Shown piece by piece: positions 23,833 through 34,839 of a DNA stretch of 64,000 bases. Within the stretch, counting starts at the first letter, position 1, and each line of letters opens with the position of its first letter. The notes under the pieces are model-generated. The model saw only the letters and a list, made by a program, of their open reading frames with translations, was not told where the DNA came from and ran no database searches. The translations under genes were made by a program, and so were the position numbers. Origin of the DNA: Oncomelania hupensis. Lineage: Eukaryota; Mollusca; Gastropoda; Littorinimorpha; Pomatiopsidae. The stretch is from the NCBI GenBank assembly GCA_036898135.1, contig CM072519.1:71124361-71188360 (forward strand), written 5' to 3'.

Positions 23833-25085
23833 TTGCTAAGCTTGCAAATCATAGCTGAAGAACAAGCAGGATTCGGGGCAGGGCGAAGTACCACTGAACA
23901 GATTTTCAACCTCAGAATAATCTGTGAGAAATACCTACAGCACCAACAACATCTATATCATGTGTTCATAGACTTCAAGAAGGCGTTTGACCGAGTCTGG
24001 CATGCAGGTCTGTGGGCAACAATGAAAGTGTACAACATCAGCCCTAAAATTATTGAAGTCATCAAAAGCCTGTATGACAAGGCTACCAGTGCAGTCCTCC
24101 ACAACAGCGCCATCGGGAACTGGTTCAGAACAACAATCGGTGTGCGTCAAGAATGCCTACTCTCTCCAACACTCTTCAACATCTTCCTAGAGCGCATCAT
24201 GTCAGATGCTCTTGCAGATCACGAAGGCACAGTCAGCATAGGGGATAGAGCAATCTCCAATCTTCGTTTTGCGGATGACATTGATGGATTGGCTGGAGAG
24301 GAACAAGAACTTGAACAGCTGGTACAGAGGCTTGACACCACCTCCAGAGCTTGTGGAATGGAAATATGTGCAGAGAAGACCAAAGTGATGACCAACAGCA
24401 AAAATGGCGTCAACACGGACATCAAAGTCCAAGGCCAATCTCTCAACACAGTGCATAGCTTCAAATATTTAGGAGCCATTGTATCAGACAATGGGTCACG
24501 ACAGGAAGTCCTCTCCAGGATCGCACAAACAACTGCTGCCCTGACAAGGTTGAAGCCCATTTGGAAAGACAGGACCATCAGTCTACATTCCAAAGTAAGA
24601 CTGCTGTGCTCCATTGTCATCTCCATCTTCCTATATGCATGCGAAGCATGGACACTCACAGCAGATCTCCAACGAAGAATACAAAGCATGGAGATGAGGT
24701 GCTACAGAAGACTTCTGGGCATTTCCCATACCCAACACATCACCAACGACGAAGTCCGACAGACCATCACACAAGCCATTGGACAACACGATGACCTGCT
24801 CACAGTGGTGAAGAAACGCAAACTCCGATGGTATGGCCACGTCACCAGATCATCAGGCCTTGCAAAGACCATCCTGCAAGGCACAGTGCAAGGAGGTAGA
24901 AGAAGAGGGAGACCGAATAAGAGGTGGGAGGACAACATTCGAGAATGGACTGGTTTGACACTGAGCGAAGCCAACAGGGCTGCTGAGGACAGAGAAAGAT
25001 GGAGTATGCTGGTTAAACGATCATCTATGGTGCCCCTGCGACCTCCGGGTTATGGGTCAGGATAGGATTATTTCAATTATTTTTT
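23833..25085 (+). mobile_element. RTE-like LINE pol, 5'-truncated but open for 410 codons
   Basis: An open frame from 23833 to 25065 encodes most of a non-LTR reverse transcriptase: EEQAGFGAGRSTTEQIF (RT block 2), FIDFKKAFDRVWH (block 3), GVRQECLLSPTLFNIF (block 4), FADDIDGLAG (catalytic block 5, FADD), FKYLGAIVS (block 7). The C-terminal SIFLYACEAWTL, MEMRCYRRLLGIS and KKRKLRWYGHVT region follows, then GRRRGRPNKRWEDN. The stop is immediately followed by a degenerate 'aggata' tail. The endonuclease and N-terminal RT are missing. The Glu in RQE, where most RTs have RQG, may be inactivating. The RTE assignment is from general resemblance. Confidence 0.9.
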
Positions 25086-25522
25086 ATTATTGTTTGTTTG
25101 CCAATGTTGTTTTCATTATAGTTAAATGTGATTGTGGGTATGCGGGTGGGTTAGTTATATGAATATATAGGTTAGTTAGTGTTTGTGTAAATACAAATGT
25201 TGTCAGTGTTCCCTCTGTTGTTCATATGATAGCTTTTTGGGGGTTGTCGTTTTTCGTGTGATAAAGCACACACTTGTGTACCCACTGTCGAGGCAGTGGA
25301 TGTGACACTGCTTAACTTGAATCAGGGCTGTTCTTAAAACGATTTTAAAATTAGATAAATGCTAGCACAGCAGGTAATATCATACGTACAAATTATAAAT
25401 GACAGCACATCATGTAATATCATACGTACAAATTATAAATGATAGCACAGCAGGTAATCAAACGTCTTCTCAGTTCGGTTGGCGTTCGGTCAGGAGCGAT
25501 CGAGACCGATAATTAGTTAGTT
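25086..25522. other. Anonymous AT-rich sequence
   Basis: Contains a short direct repeat 'gcacagcaggtaat' near 25363-25458, associated with 'atcatacgtacaaattataaatga' units. No gene was recognised. Confidence 0.5.
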
Positions 25523-25656
25523 ATTCATTGCTTGCAGTGTCCAGTGGACTGCAAAGAGCCGAATCTGGACCACAAAATCCGGACCACAACTTGGTTGAAA
25601 GAGAACTCACCACTGATTCGTATAAATGATCTGCTGAAGCAACCCTTTTGGTAACA
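25523..25656 (-). mobile_element. Family A retroposon, 3' end
   Basis: The minus strand matches the 3' ~130 bp of family A. It contains an internal duplication of the 'ccggaccacaa' motif. Confidence 0.75.
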
Positions 25657-25734
25657 CTTTTATTTGTTTAGAAAATGTACTAATTTGTCAGAAAATGTAT
25701 AGAGTTACACAGTTATTTTTTAATACTGTCCCTA

Positions 25735-26150
25735 CCCTATCCTATCCCGCAACTCAAAGGTCGTTGGGGCAGCACAGATGATCGTTTAACCAGCGTACTC
25801 CATCTTTCTCTGTTCTCAGCAACCCTCATGGCTTCGTTCAGTGTCAAACCAGTCCAATCTCGAATGCTGTCCTCCCACCTCTTTTTCTGTCTCCCTCTTC
25901 TTCTGCCTTCTTGCACCGTGCCTTGTAGGATGGTTTTTGCGAGGCCTGATGCTCTGGTGACGTGGCCATACCATCGGAGTTTCCGTTTCTTCACCACTGT
26001 GAGCATGTCATCATGTTGTCCAATGGAAGTGTGATGGTCTGTGGGTCTGTTGTTGGTGATGTGCTGAGTATAGGAAATGGCCTGAGGTCTTCTGTAGCAC
26101 CTCATCTCCATGCTTTGTATTCTTCGTTGTAGATCTTCCAAATAGGTTGG
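25735..26150 (-). mobile_element. RTE-like LINE, 3' fragment
   Basis: The minus strand encodes DLQRRIQSMEMRCYRR, then KKRKLRWYGHVTRASG and RWEDSIRDWTGL, homologous to the end of the 23833 copy. The expected 'tcctatcc' tail complement lies at 25735-25746. A short deletion lies near IGQHDD. The fragment is 5'-truncated. Confidence 0.9.
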
Positions 26151-26169
26151 AATAATTTTAGTCAAGCAG

Positions 26170-27620
26170 TCTGCAGAATATCAACTTAAGTAGGAGAATC
26201 ATCATTGACTAGTGTCACATTGTCAGCTAGTTTCCCCTTTCCCCCTCTCCCCTTTGCGGGATTGTCATTTTCATTTCTGACGTGAGCATTTTTTCCCATT
26301 TTATTGTCCCTTTTTATCGGGAAATTCTGGGCCGTCTCCCCTGGTTAAGGTGTCATTGCAACCTGTGGCGCACCCAAATTCAACCTACCTAATATTAGTT
26401 GTGTTTTTTATTTTTATTTTGCTGGGTGAGCAAACCGAAGTACCCGGAGAAAACCCCCGAGACGTTGCCCGAGTCGAAAGAAATTAATATTCGAAAAAAC
26501 ATAACGCCATGCTGGATCGATCCCACACCCGTCAGTAACCATTGGATTCTAGCCTATGGACAAGGAAAGTTAGTCTCGCGTTTTACCACTCGACCGCAAC
26601 GCTCGCCATTTGCTTTCATGTTCATTTTAAGATGACTTTAAAATGACGTGAATAGAGCGAGAAGTTATGGGGATCAAAAGATAATGAAGTAATATAATCT
26701 AATTTGACATATATAGCGTTTTTATTCAGCCTGGTAGAGCTCGTGCTGCGATCTATACCAACATACGCGCTAGAATGTTATACACATTCTTTCACCATTA
26801 CTTACACATATCTCTTGACCTTTGTTATTAAAAGTGTACCTAAGTTATGTTAAAGATGTTAATTATTAACAGGTGCAGGACACTAACGTGACCATTATAC
26901 ACTCACACTCCACACCAAAAAACCCATCACTTTCCGTACATCGCCATGCTTTTAGTCAATCCACCCCGTTTTTTATTGCACACATTCCTGGGACTTGAAG
27001 AATTAGCTCCATCGAGCAATAATCAGCAAAGATTTTTTTTATATTATTGATTTTAGCTCTGCATTGAGGCTGTGACCCTTCAGAAAAAGTGAAGAATGTT
27101 ATTTTTTTAAAATTGTGCATCGACCGGTCATTGAAGGAAACCTGTATGCTAAGTTTGAATTCAGCGGGATTGTAATTACCAGAGATATTGCTGGGCACAC
27201 ACACACACACAGACAGACAGAGAGACAGAGTGAAACCTATGTATACAGGTGGGGTGAATAATTACAGGCATATGCCATTTTATGAAAATACGCTTATTAC
27301 ATTTTATATAGTACGTAGCAAAGAGTATGCTTGTTAATTTTCAGCAATTCTTGGTCACTGCATGTTATTTTATAAATGTATTGAACTAAGACATAACGTG
27401 TATAAAATAATGTTAAATAAATTTAATAATAATTATTATTACAAATGAATCATATAGATTTAATACAATAAAACATAACAATTGATTAATTACAAATACT
27501 CGTTTTTTTAATCCAAATCCAATGCATGCTTGTCCATCAGCTTCCAAGTTTTGCACTGTGAGGTGTCGATGGAGTGTGTATGTGAAGTGGACGTACAGTA
27601 AACCACGGGCCAACTCTAAG
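26170..27620. other. Anonymous AT-rich sequence; possible tRNA-like fragment
   Basis: No gene was recognised. At about 26540-26610 the minus strand has 'ggtcgagtggtaaaacgcg' and B-box-like 'gtgggatcgatcc' segments in SINE-like arrangement. A short (CA)n lies at 27196-27210. Confidence 0.4.
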
Positions 27621-27624
27621 ACTT

Positions 27625-27840
27625 ATGTACATAGCACTATGAGGTTGTGTGGAAGACTCGGTTTTGTGGGATACATTTTCATATGACCTCACAGCACCTA
27701 TCTCAAACCCCCCTTGCCAAATTCTCTAGTGTCCTATGCATGTATTTATATCACCTCACAATACTGCTGGCATACTTACTATATGCACACACATACCACG
27801 CAAGGGTAGCACAGGGCATACATTTTTAAAGAGCATACAT
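27625..27840. mobile_element. Family B MITE-like repeat, partial copy
   Basis: Shares 'tgaggttgtgtgg', 'tacattttcatatgacctcacag', 'tatcacctcacaatactg' and 'acacataccacg.aagggtagc' with 28035-28495 and 30121-30393. The termini are degraded. Confidence 0.65.
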
Positions 27841-28034
27841 TTAATATCGGTCTGTTGGTTGGTCCGTTGCATGCAATATTGATGTTTTTATTTTGCATTG
27901 GAATTTCTTTAATAAAAATATTTTCATTGTTTTTTATTTACACACGTCAATATCTTTTTTTCTTCCTAACCAACCGATATGTAGTTTGATATGATTGCTT
28001 GATCATGTGAAGAGCAAAGTATTACAGACACTTC

Positions 28035-28495
28035 AAAATCAGCTGCGTTGATGTACATATATGAGGTTGGTATCTCTAACGGGATTGAGAGGTGGACAGT
28101 TTTATGAGGTACATTTTCCTATGACATTGCAATGAAGACCTCACAAACCACTGGCGGAGTTCACCACTATGTCTTCTATGTATTTATTTCAATCACCTCA
28201 CAATACTGCTGACATATTCAAAAGTACAAACACACACGCACACACATACCTCTCCAGGGTAGCTCATGGCAAACATTTCCAAAGGGCATTCATTTTCAAA
28301 GTAACAGTTATGGCCTTTCTCTTGATTAAAAAACAGTCATCACTGCTCGGTAATTATGTTAAAATTGCACAGCCAGCATAGCCTACTATTACGTCAAATT
28401 TGTTATGAAGTATTGTGTAGCTCGCAATGATTGTATAACAATGACCACCTCACGCTGTTGAGTAGGCGGGCATGGGTGAATTAACCTGTTATTCT
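28035..28495. mobile_element. Family B MITE-like repeat, longest copy
   Basis: Shares blocks with 27625, 30121 and 37210, including the interior 'gtcatcactgctcgg.a.ttatgttaaaa.tgc' otherwise seen only at 37210. It ends 'accacctcacgctgttgagtaggcgggcatg', related to the right end of the 30121 copy. Confidence 0.65.
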
Positions 28496-28931
28496 CACAA
28501 TGACTTCATGAATAGTAGCCTTGTTTCAAACTCTGCATTTTTGGTAGGCATAAGAAATGGTTTAATACAGCCGGTTTGTTTCTTATTTTTTTCTTTTTTC
28601 ACAAACTAAATCCATACTAGGTACTCACTTTCATGTAGGATATTGTGAATAAGTTCACTAAGGGGCATGTGAATTATTGGCTTTGCCCTTTTAGTCTATA
28701 TTAATGTTTGTACCTAACGAAATAAATACAGGATATTTTACACACAGCTACTATCCCTTCCTTCTCCCCCCCTCCCTCTCTCTCTTTCTCTCTCTCTCCT
28801 CGTCCCCCCATCTTTCCTACAAACACACGTAAATCGGAATTAATGACGTAGACTTTTGATATGTTTCTTCAAACCTCAAATAATTATATTGTCCTTATAA
28901 TTATATGGAGTTTGTGCTTTTCTTTCTTCAG
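28496..28931. other. Presumed intron or flank of the exon at 28932
   Basis: AT-rich DNA with a fragment of the 33601-type repeat at about 28630-28705 and a CT-rich patch at 28750-28815. It ends in a polypyrimidine tract and AG at 28930-28931. Confidence 0.5.
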
Positions 28932-29201
28932 GACCTGGAAAGACTGATCGAACAGATGGCTTTGCTTGGACATTTTACAACTAGTACAAGTAGCATTACT
29001 ACTTTGGAGGATCAACATGAAGACGGAGGCACACCTGAAGCACTGCTGGTGAACAAATCAAAGTCAGGAAAAATACTAGAAAGAAAATACAGCCAGACAG
29101 ACTACAAACAACGGAAGAGTGCATACTACAAATACAAGTCCCTTCAGGAGTTTAAGTCAAAGAACATTCATGATTTGGCTGCACAAATTAAATACTACTA
29201 G
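28932..29201 (+). CDS. 3'-terminal coding exon of an unidentified host gene
   Basis: A convincing 3' splice site (tgcttttctttcttcag) precedes 89 codons that end at TAG 29199-29201. The product begins DLERLIEQMALLGHF, an amphipathic segment, continues through an acidic Ser/Thr-rich linker, and ends with a basic, Tyr-rich stretch (KYSQTDYKQRKSAYYKYK ... AAQIKYY). Codon usage and composition look protein-like and no repeat lies inside. I do not recognise the family. Upstream exons were not found in the window, and the RTE-like LINE remnant at 29452 begins 250 bp downstream. No clear AATAAA follows within 250 bp. Confidence 0.55.
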   Translation, partial: DLERLIEQMALLGHFTTSTSSITTLEDQHEDGGTPEALLVNKSKSGKILERKYSQTDYKQRKSAYYKYKSLQEFKSKNIHDLAAQIKYY

Positions 29202-29451
29202 TAATTCACTGTTCAGGACCATAAATTCAACACTGTCATTGTGAACAAATTTGAGGGCGTGGTATATAAACGCCTAAATGTTTAATCTAGATCAATTATT
29301 TTTATAGCAAAAGTGTGTAAGTGTTATACTAGTAGCTGCTGTTGTGTGGTATGCCGTTACGATGAGTATAAAAGTAGTTTTGACCTTGTTGCATTATGCT
29401 CTTTGTGCGATGATAATTGTTCCTGGAAACTGTGCAATGTTCCTGTGGAAT

Positions 29452-30120
29452 GGAAATAAGTGCAGAGAGGACCAAAGTGATGACCAACAACACCAATGGC
29501 ATCAACACGGACATCAAAGTCCAAGGCCAATCCCTCAACACTGTGCATAGCTTCAAATATTTAGGAGCCATTGTATTAGACAATGGGTCCCGACTGGAAG
29601 TCCTCTCCAGGATCGCACAAACAACTGCTGCCCTGGCGAGGTTAAAGCCAATTTGGAAAGACATGACCATCAGCCTACATTCCAAGGTAAGACTGCTGCG
29701 CTCCCTTGTCATCTCCATCTTCCTATATGCTTGCGAAACATGGACCATAACAGCAGATCTACAATGAAGAATACAACGCATGGAGATGAGGTGCTACAGA
29801 AGACTTCTGGCCATTTCCTATACCCAGCAAATCACCAACGACGAAGTCCGACAGACCATCACACAAGCCATTGGACAACACGATGACCTGCTCAAAGTGG
29901 TGAAAAAACGGAAACTCCGATGGTATGGCCACGTCGCCAGATCATCAGGTCTTGCAAATACCATCCTGCAAGGCACAGTGCAAGGAGGCAGAAGAAGAGG
30001 GAGACCGAAAAAGAGGTGGGAGGACAACATTCAAGAATGGACTGGTTTGACACTGAGCGAAACCATCAGGGTTGCCGATGATAGGGAAAGATGGAGTACG
30101 CTGGTTAAACGATCATCTGC
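29452..30120 (+). mobile_element. RTE-like LINE 3' part, interrupted by a family B insertion
   Basis: Encodes the FKYLGAIV, WKDMTISLHSKVRLL, YACETWTITADLQ, MEMRCYRRLLAIS and KKRKLRWYGHVA blocks of the 23833 element with one in-frame stop at 29766. The remaining 3' end with its 'ggata' tail resumes at about 30394 after a 273-bp insertion. Confidence 0.9.
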
Positions 30121-30393
30121 GTTTACGTACCGTAGGTTATGAGGTTGTGTGTAAGACTTTCTGACGGGGTTGTGAGGTACCAAATTTTATGAGGTACATT
30201 TTCCCATGACCTCACAGTGCCCACCTTAGAAACCACGTGCGAGCTACCAAGTATATCACCTATACATTTATCTCAACCACCTCACAAAACCGTTGGAGTG
30301 CGACCACCTACACACACACACACACGGATTTTTGCATGTACACCACAACGATGCTAAAAATGTGCTTACCTCACAACGTAGGGTACGTGGGCA
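30121..30393. mobile_element. Family B MITE with 20-bp TIRs nested in LINE
   Basis: Left end ACGTACCGTAGGTTATGAGG (30125-30144) pairs with 30369-30388 as an inverted repeat, 17 of 20 matching. The insertion is bounded exactly because it splits the known LINE sequence 'catctgtggtgcc'. Flanking 'catctgcg' and 'tatgtgtg' look like mutated copies of one 8-bp target. It has no coding capacity. Confidence 0.75.
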
Positions 30394-30445
30394 TATGTGT
30401 GGTGCCCCTATGACCTTTGAGTTACGGGATAGGATAGGATAGTAT
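30394..30445 (+). mobile_element. Remaining 3' end of the interrupted LINE
   Basis: 'tgtggtgcccctatgacctt' then 'tgagttacgggataggataggatag' is the LINE terminus displaced by the family B insertion. Confidence 0.85.
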
Positions 30446-30504
30446 TTGGGAATGCCAATGTGAATGGCGTCGGTGAGACAAATGATAGAGGGCTGAGTGT
30501 CCTA

Positions 30505-30547
30505 GAATTACGGGAAAGGATAGGATAGGATAGGATAGGATAGGATA
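30505..30547 (+). mobile_element. LINE 3'-terminal fragment, (GGATA)n
   Basis: 'cctagaattacgggaaagga' followed by six 'taggataggat'-type repeats matches the same LINE 3' end. Confidence 0.65.
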
Positions 30548-31000
30548 GTTCCTATTTTTCACTGTGCTGTTCTTGAAATTCATTTTGGGGGTAGGAAACT
30601 CTGGTTAATTGATAATATATGAGCATCAGAAGCCACATTATAGTCAATGCCATTGAAAGTCAAGGTCATTCCAAGGTCACGGGCTTTTTTGGCATAATGC
30701 ATCTTTTTGTAATGTATTTCTTACATGAGTGTATTTAGAGCTGAAGGTCAAGGTCATCTCAAGATCAAGAGCATAGAAAGATCAAAGTTGGTATGACTTT
30801 GCGTTTTAATGCCACCGTTACATTTAGTTTTTCTCTGGGCATTCATTTTAATGTTAAATATTGCAAGTTCCATAAGGAGCATGTGCGTCATATGGGTTTT
30901 TGTCCTTCTAATTTTAAATTATTAATACTATTTGTAATTTATTTTTAAACTTATTATTATGATTATGATTATTATTATGATTATGATGATGATGATGATG

Positions 31001-31066
<66 letters not shown>

Positions 31067-32123
31067 ATTAATTATTATTTTACTCCTGGCCGTTAACGAA
31101 CTTTGAATCACGGGCTGTACAGGCTGTTATTGTCTAACATTCGAGTACATCGCGTAAACCACGGAGCCAACTGCGTTCCTGGCATAATACAACTTTTGCT
31201 ATAGTTTTGATCGTACATGAGTGTATTTGGAACAGGAGGTTAAGGTCATCTCAAGGTCAAGAGCATCGAAAGATCAAAGTCGGTATTTGCGTTTAATGTC
31301 TCATTTTCTTTTTCTTTTCTGTTGCTCATATTATGTTAAATATTGCAAGTTAAATAAGAAGCATGGAGTCATGGGGGCTTTACCCTTCTAGTTATAATGG
31401 TGTAATGTTTTGACGGTTTAACAGATTTTGGTTTTCTGTGGTCCTGATTCGGTTCCGCCTTGGTAGTCCGCTAGACCCTGTATTACCTGTAAGCATTTTC
31501 TGTATAGTGCTCCTAGCAATGTTCCCGATTAAGCACAGTGGTGCATCAATTACGCACCAAATACGAAAACTGATGCAGAAAGGTTTGTTTGTGTGCGTCC
31601 ACATTTTTTTCCAAATCGCTGAAGTAGCAATCGTGATAAATGAGTGTCCAACTAATTCACGCAAAGCCCACATCGAAGACTTCCATAGCCGACCATTCAG
31701 TGTTGTATCGCGAGTTGTCGTCCTTTAAAATCGAAGGTGCGAGCAATGTGTACTTCCAGTATGCATTTATATCGCTGCTGAAATGGTTTTCCTTCCCTGA
31801 CAAACCAAATTGTGGAATCTCAAAATTTAGAAAAGGACTCGTACACCTAATTTAATTGTTTTGGATGGATTGTAATTGTTTTGTTGTTTATGATGATTAG
31901 AATGGTAAAGACAACAATACTGTTGCTGATGGTGATGATAAATCCAAATATTTGTTTTGTGACAACAAGTATGTTGCATAATGTACTTCTTAATTCTTGA
32001 GTAAGTTTAACTTTATATTGTGTATTGGGGAAATCAGTTTAACTTTTGATTGTATTTTTGACTCAAATGCATTGAAATGTATGTTGATGTCACTGTACTT
32101 ACCCAAAAAACTTATGTTTTGGC

Positions 32124-32181
<58 letters not shown>

Positions 32182-32294
32182 CTTGGGGTAATGAGCAATC
32201 TTGCCACACTGTAGATTGTTCTAACCTATAAAGGGAAAAGTGAAAGCCCCAGTTGAAAACCTGTCTTTATAGGCATGACCGATTCACTGCGGCA
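30548..32294. other. Fragments of the AGGTCA-bearing repeat, (ATT)n array, family A tail
   Basis: 30640-30915 and 31200-31400 are diverged parts of the element at 33601-34820. (ATT)n occupies 30990-31077. A family A tail (plus) lies at 31437-31485. 32056-32127 duplicates 33536-33608 at about 93% identity. (CT)n is at 32127-32178. No gene was recognised. Confidence 0.6.
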
Positions 32295-32855
32295 ACAGTA
32301 CCCCCGTTGGAGTGCCGGGGGTTTCAGTATAAATAGTATCCCCACTTTCTGGAAATTTAGTGCTTTAAATTCCCACTGTCGCTGTCTTCCTCATTTGCTC
32401 TTTCCCATTCCTGCTCTGTCCTATCACTCTGCTATACTATCTTCTTCTTCGCTTGATCAATGACCTACCTTTTTTTCTTGAAAACTCTTCCTGGACAAGA
32501 CTCCTTGTTTGTGTATGGGGTCTGTTGGATCAGCTTGGGAGTATTGGACGCTTTCTGCCGGGTGGTCACTAGGGCTTCCTATGATGTTATTATTTAGCAA
32601 TATATGTATGTGTTTTGTTGATAATTTATAATGATGTTTGTATTCTATTTTGTTTTTGTAACCGGGGGTTTGATTAGTTGGGGTAAAGCCTCAGCCGTCC
32701 CCTGCGTGGGATGTTTTTATTGTAAAGTGACTGGCCGGTGGAGGGCATACAGTTTTCCCACTAGGGTTGTTTCAGCAGATCTTTTATGCGGATCGGGGGT
32801 TGTCCGGTCCTGATTCGGCTCGGAAGAGTCCGCTGGACTTAAAGCAACAATCAGT
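32295..32855 (+). mobile_element. Family A retroposon, full length
   Basis: Starts 'cccccgttggagtgccgggg', followed by a TATA-like 'gtataaatag', and ends 'gtccgctggacttaaagcaa'. Collinear with the 35237 and 57236 copies. There is no conserved ORF. Confidence 0.88.
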
Positions 32856-32880
32856 CAATCAATCAATCTCTCTCTCTCTC

Positions 32881-33553
32881 ATGAAGCAAAGTGTTTTTCA
32901 AAGAGCCTTGAACTTGCTTGATCTTAATATAAATGAAGCGATTGGAGTGTGTAATAATTTTGTCAAGCAGAAAGCTGAGTGTATGAAGAGGAGACTTATT
33001 GTTGGCGAGATGAGCAATTGTGCATGGTTTGATAGGGAGTGTTCGGATGAAAGGAGAAATGTACGAAAATTACTTAGACAATTTAGAAAACATCCTACTT
33101 GTGAAAAGAGACAAAGCTACTGTAGAGCACGTAGGGAATATAAGAATTTCATATGTAGAAAAAAGAAGTTGTTTCATGATACTCAGTTCAATAAATTGAT
33201 TTCATCGATAGGCAACCAGCAGGTGTTTTGGCAAGAAATTAGTAGGTTGTTTGGCAGACGAACTCAGCCAAAAAATGGCATTACTATCGATGCATGGTAT
33301 GAACATTTCAATGCTGTTTTAGATACGGATGATGAACATTTAGGTGGGGACCCAGACTTTGTTCAAAACTATGAAGAAGTTTTAGACAGACTAATTACAA
33401 GAGATGAAGTTTTACAAGCTATTTGGAGGTTAAAGCGTGGTAAATCTCCTGGACCAGACGGGCTTATTGGCGAATTTTTTAAATATGCTGGTAGCTGTGT
33501 TATAGATTTCTTAGTGAAATTATTTAATAAATTGTTTTTGACTCAAATGCATT
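32881..33553 (+). pseudogene. LINE ORF2 fragment, endonuclease-RT linker and RT start
   Basis: The open frame encodes WFDRECSDERRNVRKLLRQF and YKNFICRKKK, typical of the region after the endonuclease. It continues with IGNQQVFWQEISRLFGRR and ends with DEVLQAIWRLKRGKSPGPDGL.GEFFKY, which is RT block 0/1 (LK.GKSPGPDG.....FK). It breaks off at 33536, where unrelated repeat sequence duplicated at 32056 begins. The 5' endonuclease and the rest of RT are missing. It is a different family from the 23833 LINE. Confidence 0.85.
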
Positions 33554-33600
33554 GAAATGTATGTTGATGTTACTGTACTTGCCCAAACAACTTATGTTTT

Positions 33601-34820
33601 GACTCACATTCATAGCAATGTGAGTCTATGTATTCACTCACCCACCGCCACCCCTGCCCACTACCCCCCACACCCCACCCCATCCAAAAAGAAGAAAGTC
33701 TATATTTTTGAAAATCTGTGCGAAATGTGTCCTAAATTAGTCCAACTATGACATGTTAATAAAAATTGTGTCCATCGGTCCGTCTGTGTGTGCGTCGGTC
33801 CGTCTGTCTGTCCGCCATCTGTGCAAAACTTGCAAGTGGATTAATATCTAAGAACCTATTTCAACTATCACAACTAAACTTGTTAAAATGGTGTATACTT
33901 ATGAGACCTTATAAAGGATCAGTGAATTAATGACTTCACCTCAAGATCAAGGTCACAGGGTCAACAATTATTAGTTTTTTTTTTTTTTTATGACAATTGT
34001 TCACACAGTTTACTCTTTTTTTTTCTAGGTTATTAGTATTGAACTTATGATTCTTTGATGCATAATAGATATCAACGACCATGGACTATGAGAGATATAA
34101 AGTCCAGACTTGTTAAATTTAGAGATGATAGATTAATCTGGTATACATGTTCCCTTTTTGCTTTGATCTTGAAGGTCAAGGTAATTTTAGGCCTCGCAAA
34201 AACATACAAATTAGGTCATTGTACAGTGGAATGGCTATTTATTTAACCCATAGTATGCAACAATATTGGGTTATTTGATCAGACATGCATGAAGTCACAT
34301 GAAGGTCAAGGTCATCCCAAGGTCACCGTTGTTTTGGGCATAATACAACTTTTGCTGTAGTTTATTTGATTTGGAGCCGGTCATCTCAAAGTCGGGGTGT
34401 CGGATAGCGCAGTGATTGGAGCACTCGCTACTGTGTCGCAAGTTAAGCACCCTCCAGTGCGGTTAGCACTTGGATGGGTGACCGCAAAACGTGAAGCGAC
34501 AAATAACAACGCCCCCAGTTGACTCAACTGTGACTGAGAACCTACTCTCTTAAGGGTGGGGAAGGTAAAGCAGCGAGGGAGAGAGATGGGCATCACCCTC
34601 ATTACGCTGGCCCAAGATAAGTGTGATCTCCAACATCACGCTCCCCTACGGCCACAAGGCTATGGGACTACCTTTAGCTTTTTACCTTTACCATCTCAAA
34701 GTCATGATAGAAAGATCAAAGTCGGTATTACTTTGAATTTTAATGCCACGTATCATTTTGTTTTTCTGGGCACTCATTTTCATGTTAGATATTGTGATTT
34801 CCTAAAGGAACATGTGAGTC
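33601..34820. mobile_element. ~1.2-kb putative TIR element with AGGTCA repeats, interrupted by a SINE
   Basis: Begins GACTCACAT (33601-33609) and ends ATGTGAGTC (34812-34820). The start also forms a local hairpin, GACTCACATT...AATGTGAGTC. The interior carries 'aaggtcaaggtcatcccaag'. Related fragments lie at 28630, 30640, 31200, 34840-34960 and 35096-35236. No transposase is visible. Removing the SINE at 34394-34691 gives about 0.9 kb. Confidence 0.5.
34394..34691 (+). mobile_element. Chimeric tRNA/5S rRNA-headed SINE with 12-bp TSD
   Basis: The head contains a tRNA-type A box ('tagcgcagtgattggagcac') followed by a 5S rRNA segment, 'aagttaagcacc' and 'cacttggatgggtgaccgc' (5S A box and C box). 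A conserved body ('ggtggggaaggtaaagcagc', 'acggccacaaggctatggg') and a 'ctttacc' tail follow. Direct repeats CATCTCAAAGTC at 34382-34393 and 34692-34703 bound the insertion. Confidence 0.88.
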
Positions 34821-34839
34821 ATATTTGGTTTGTCCTTCT

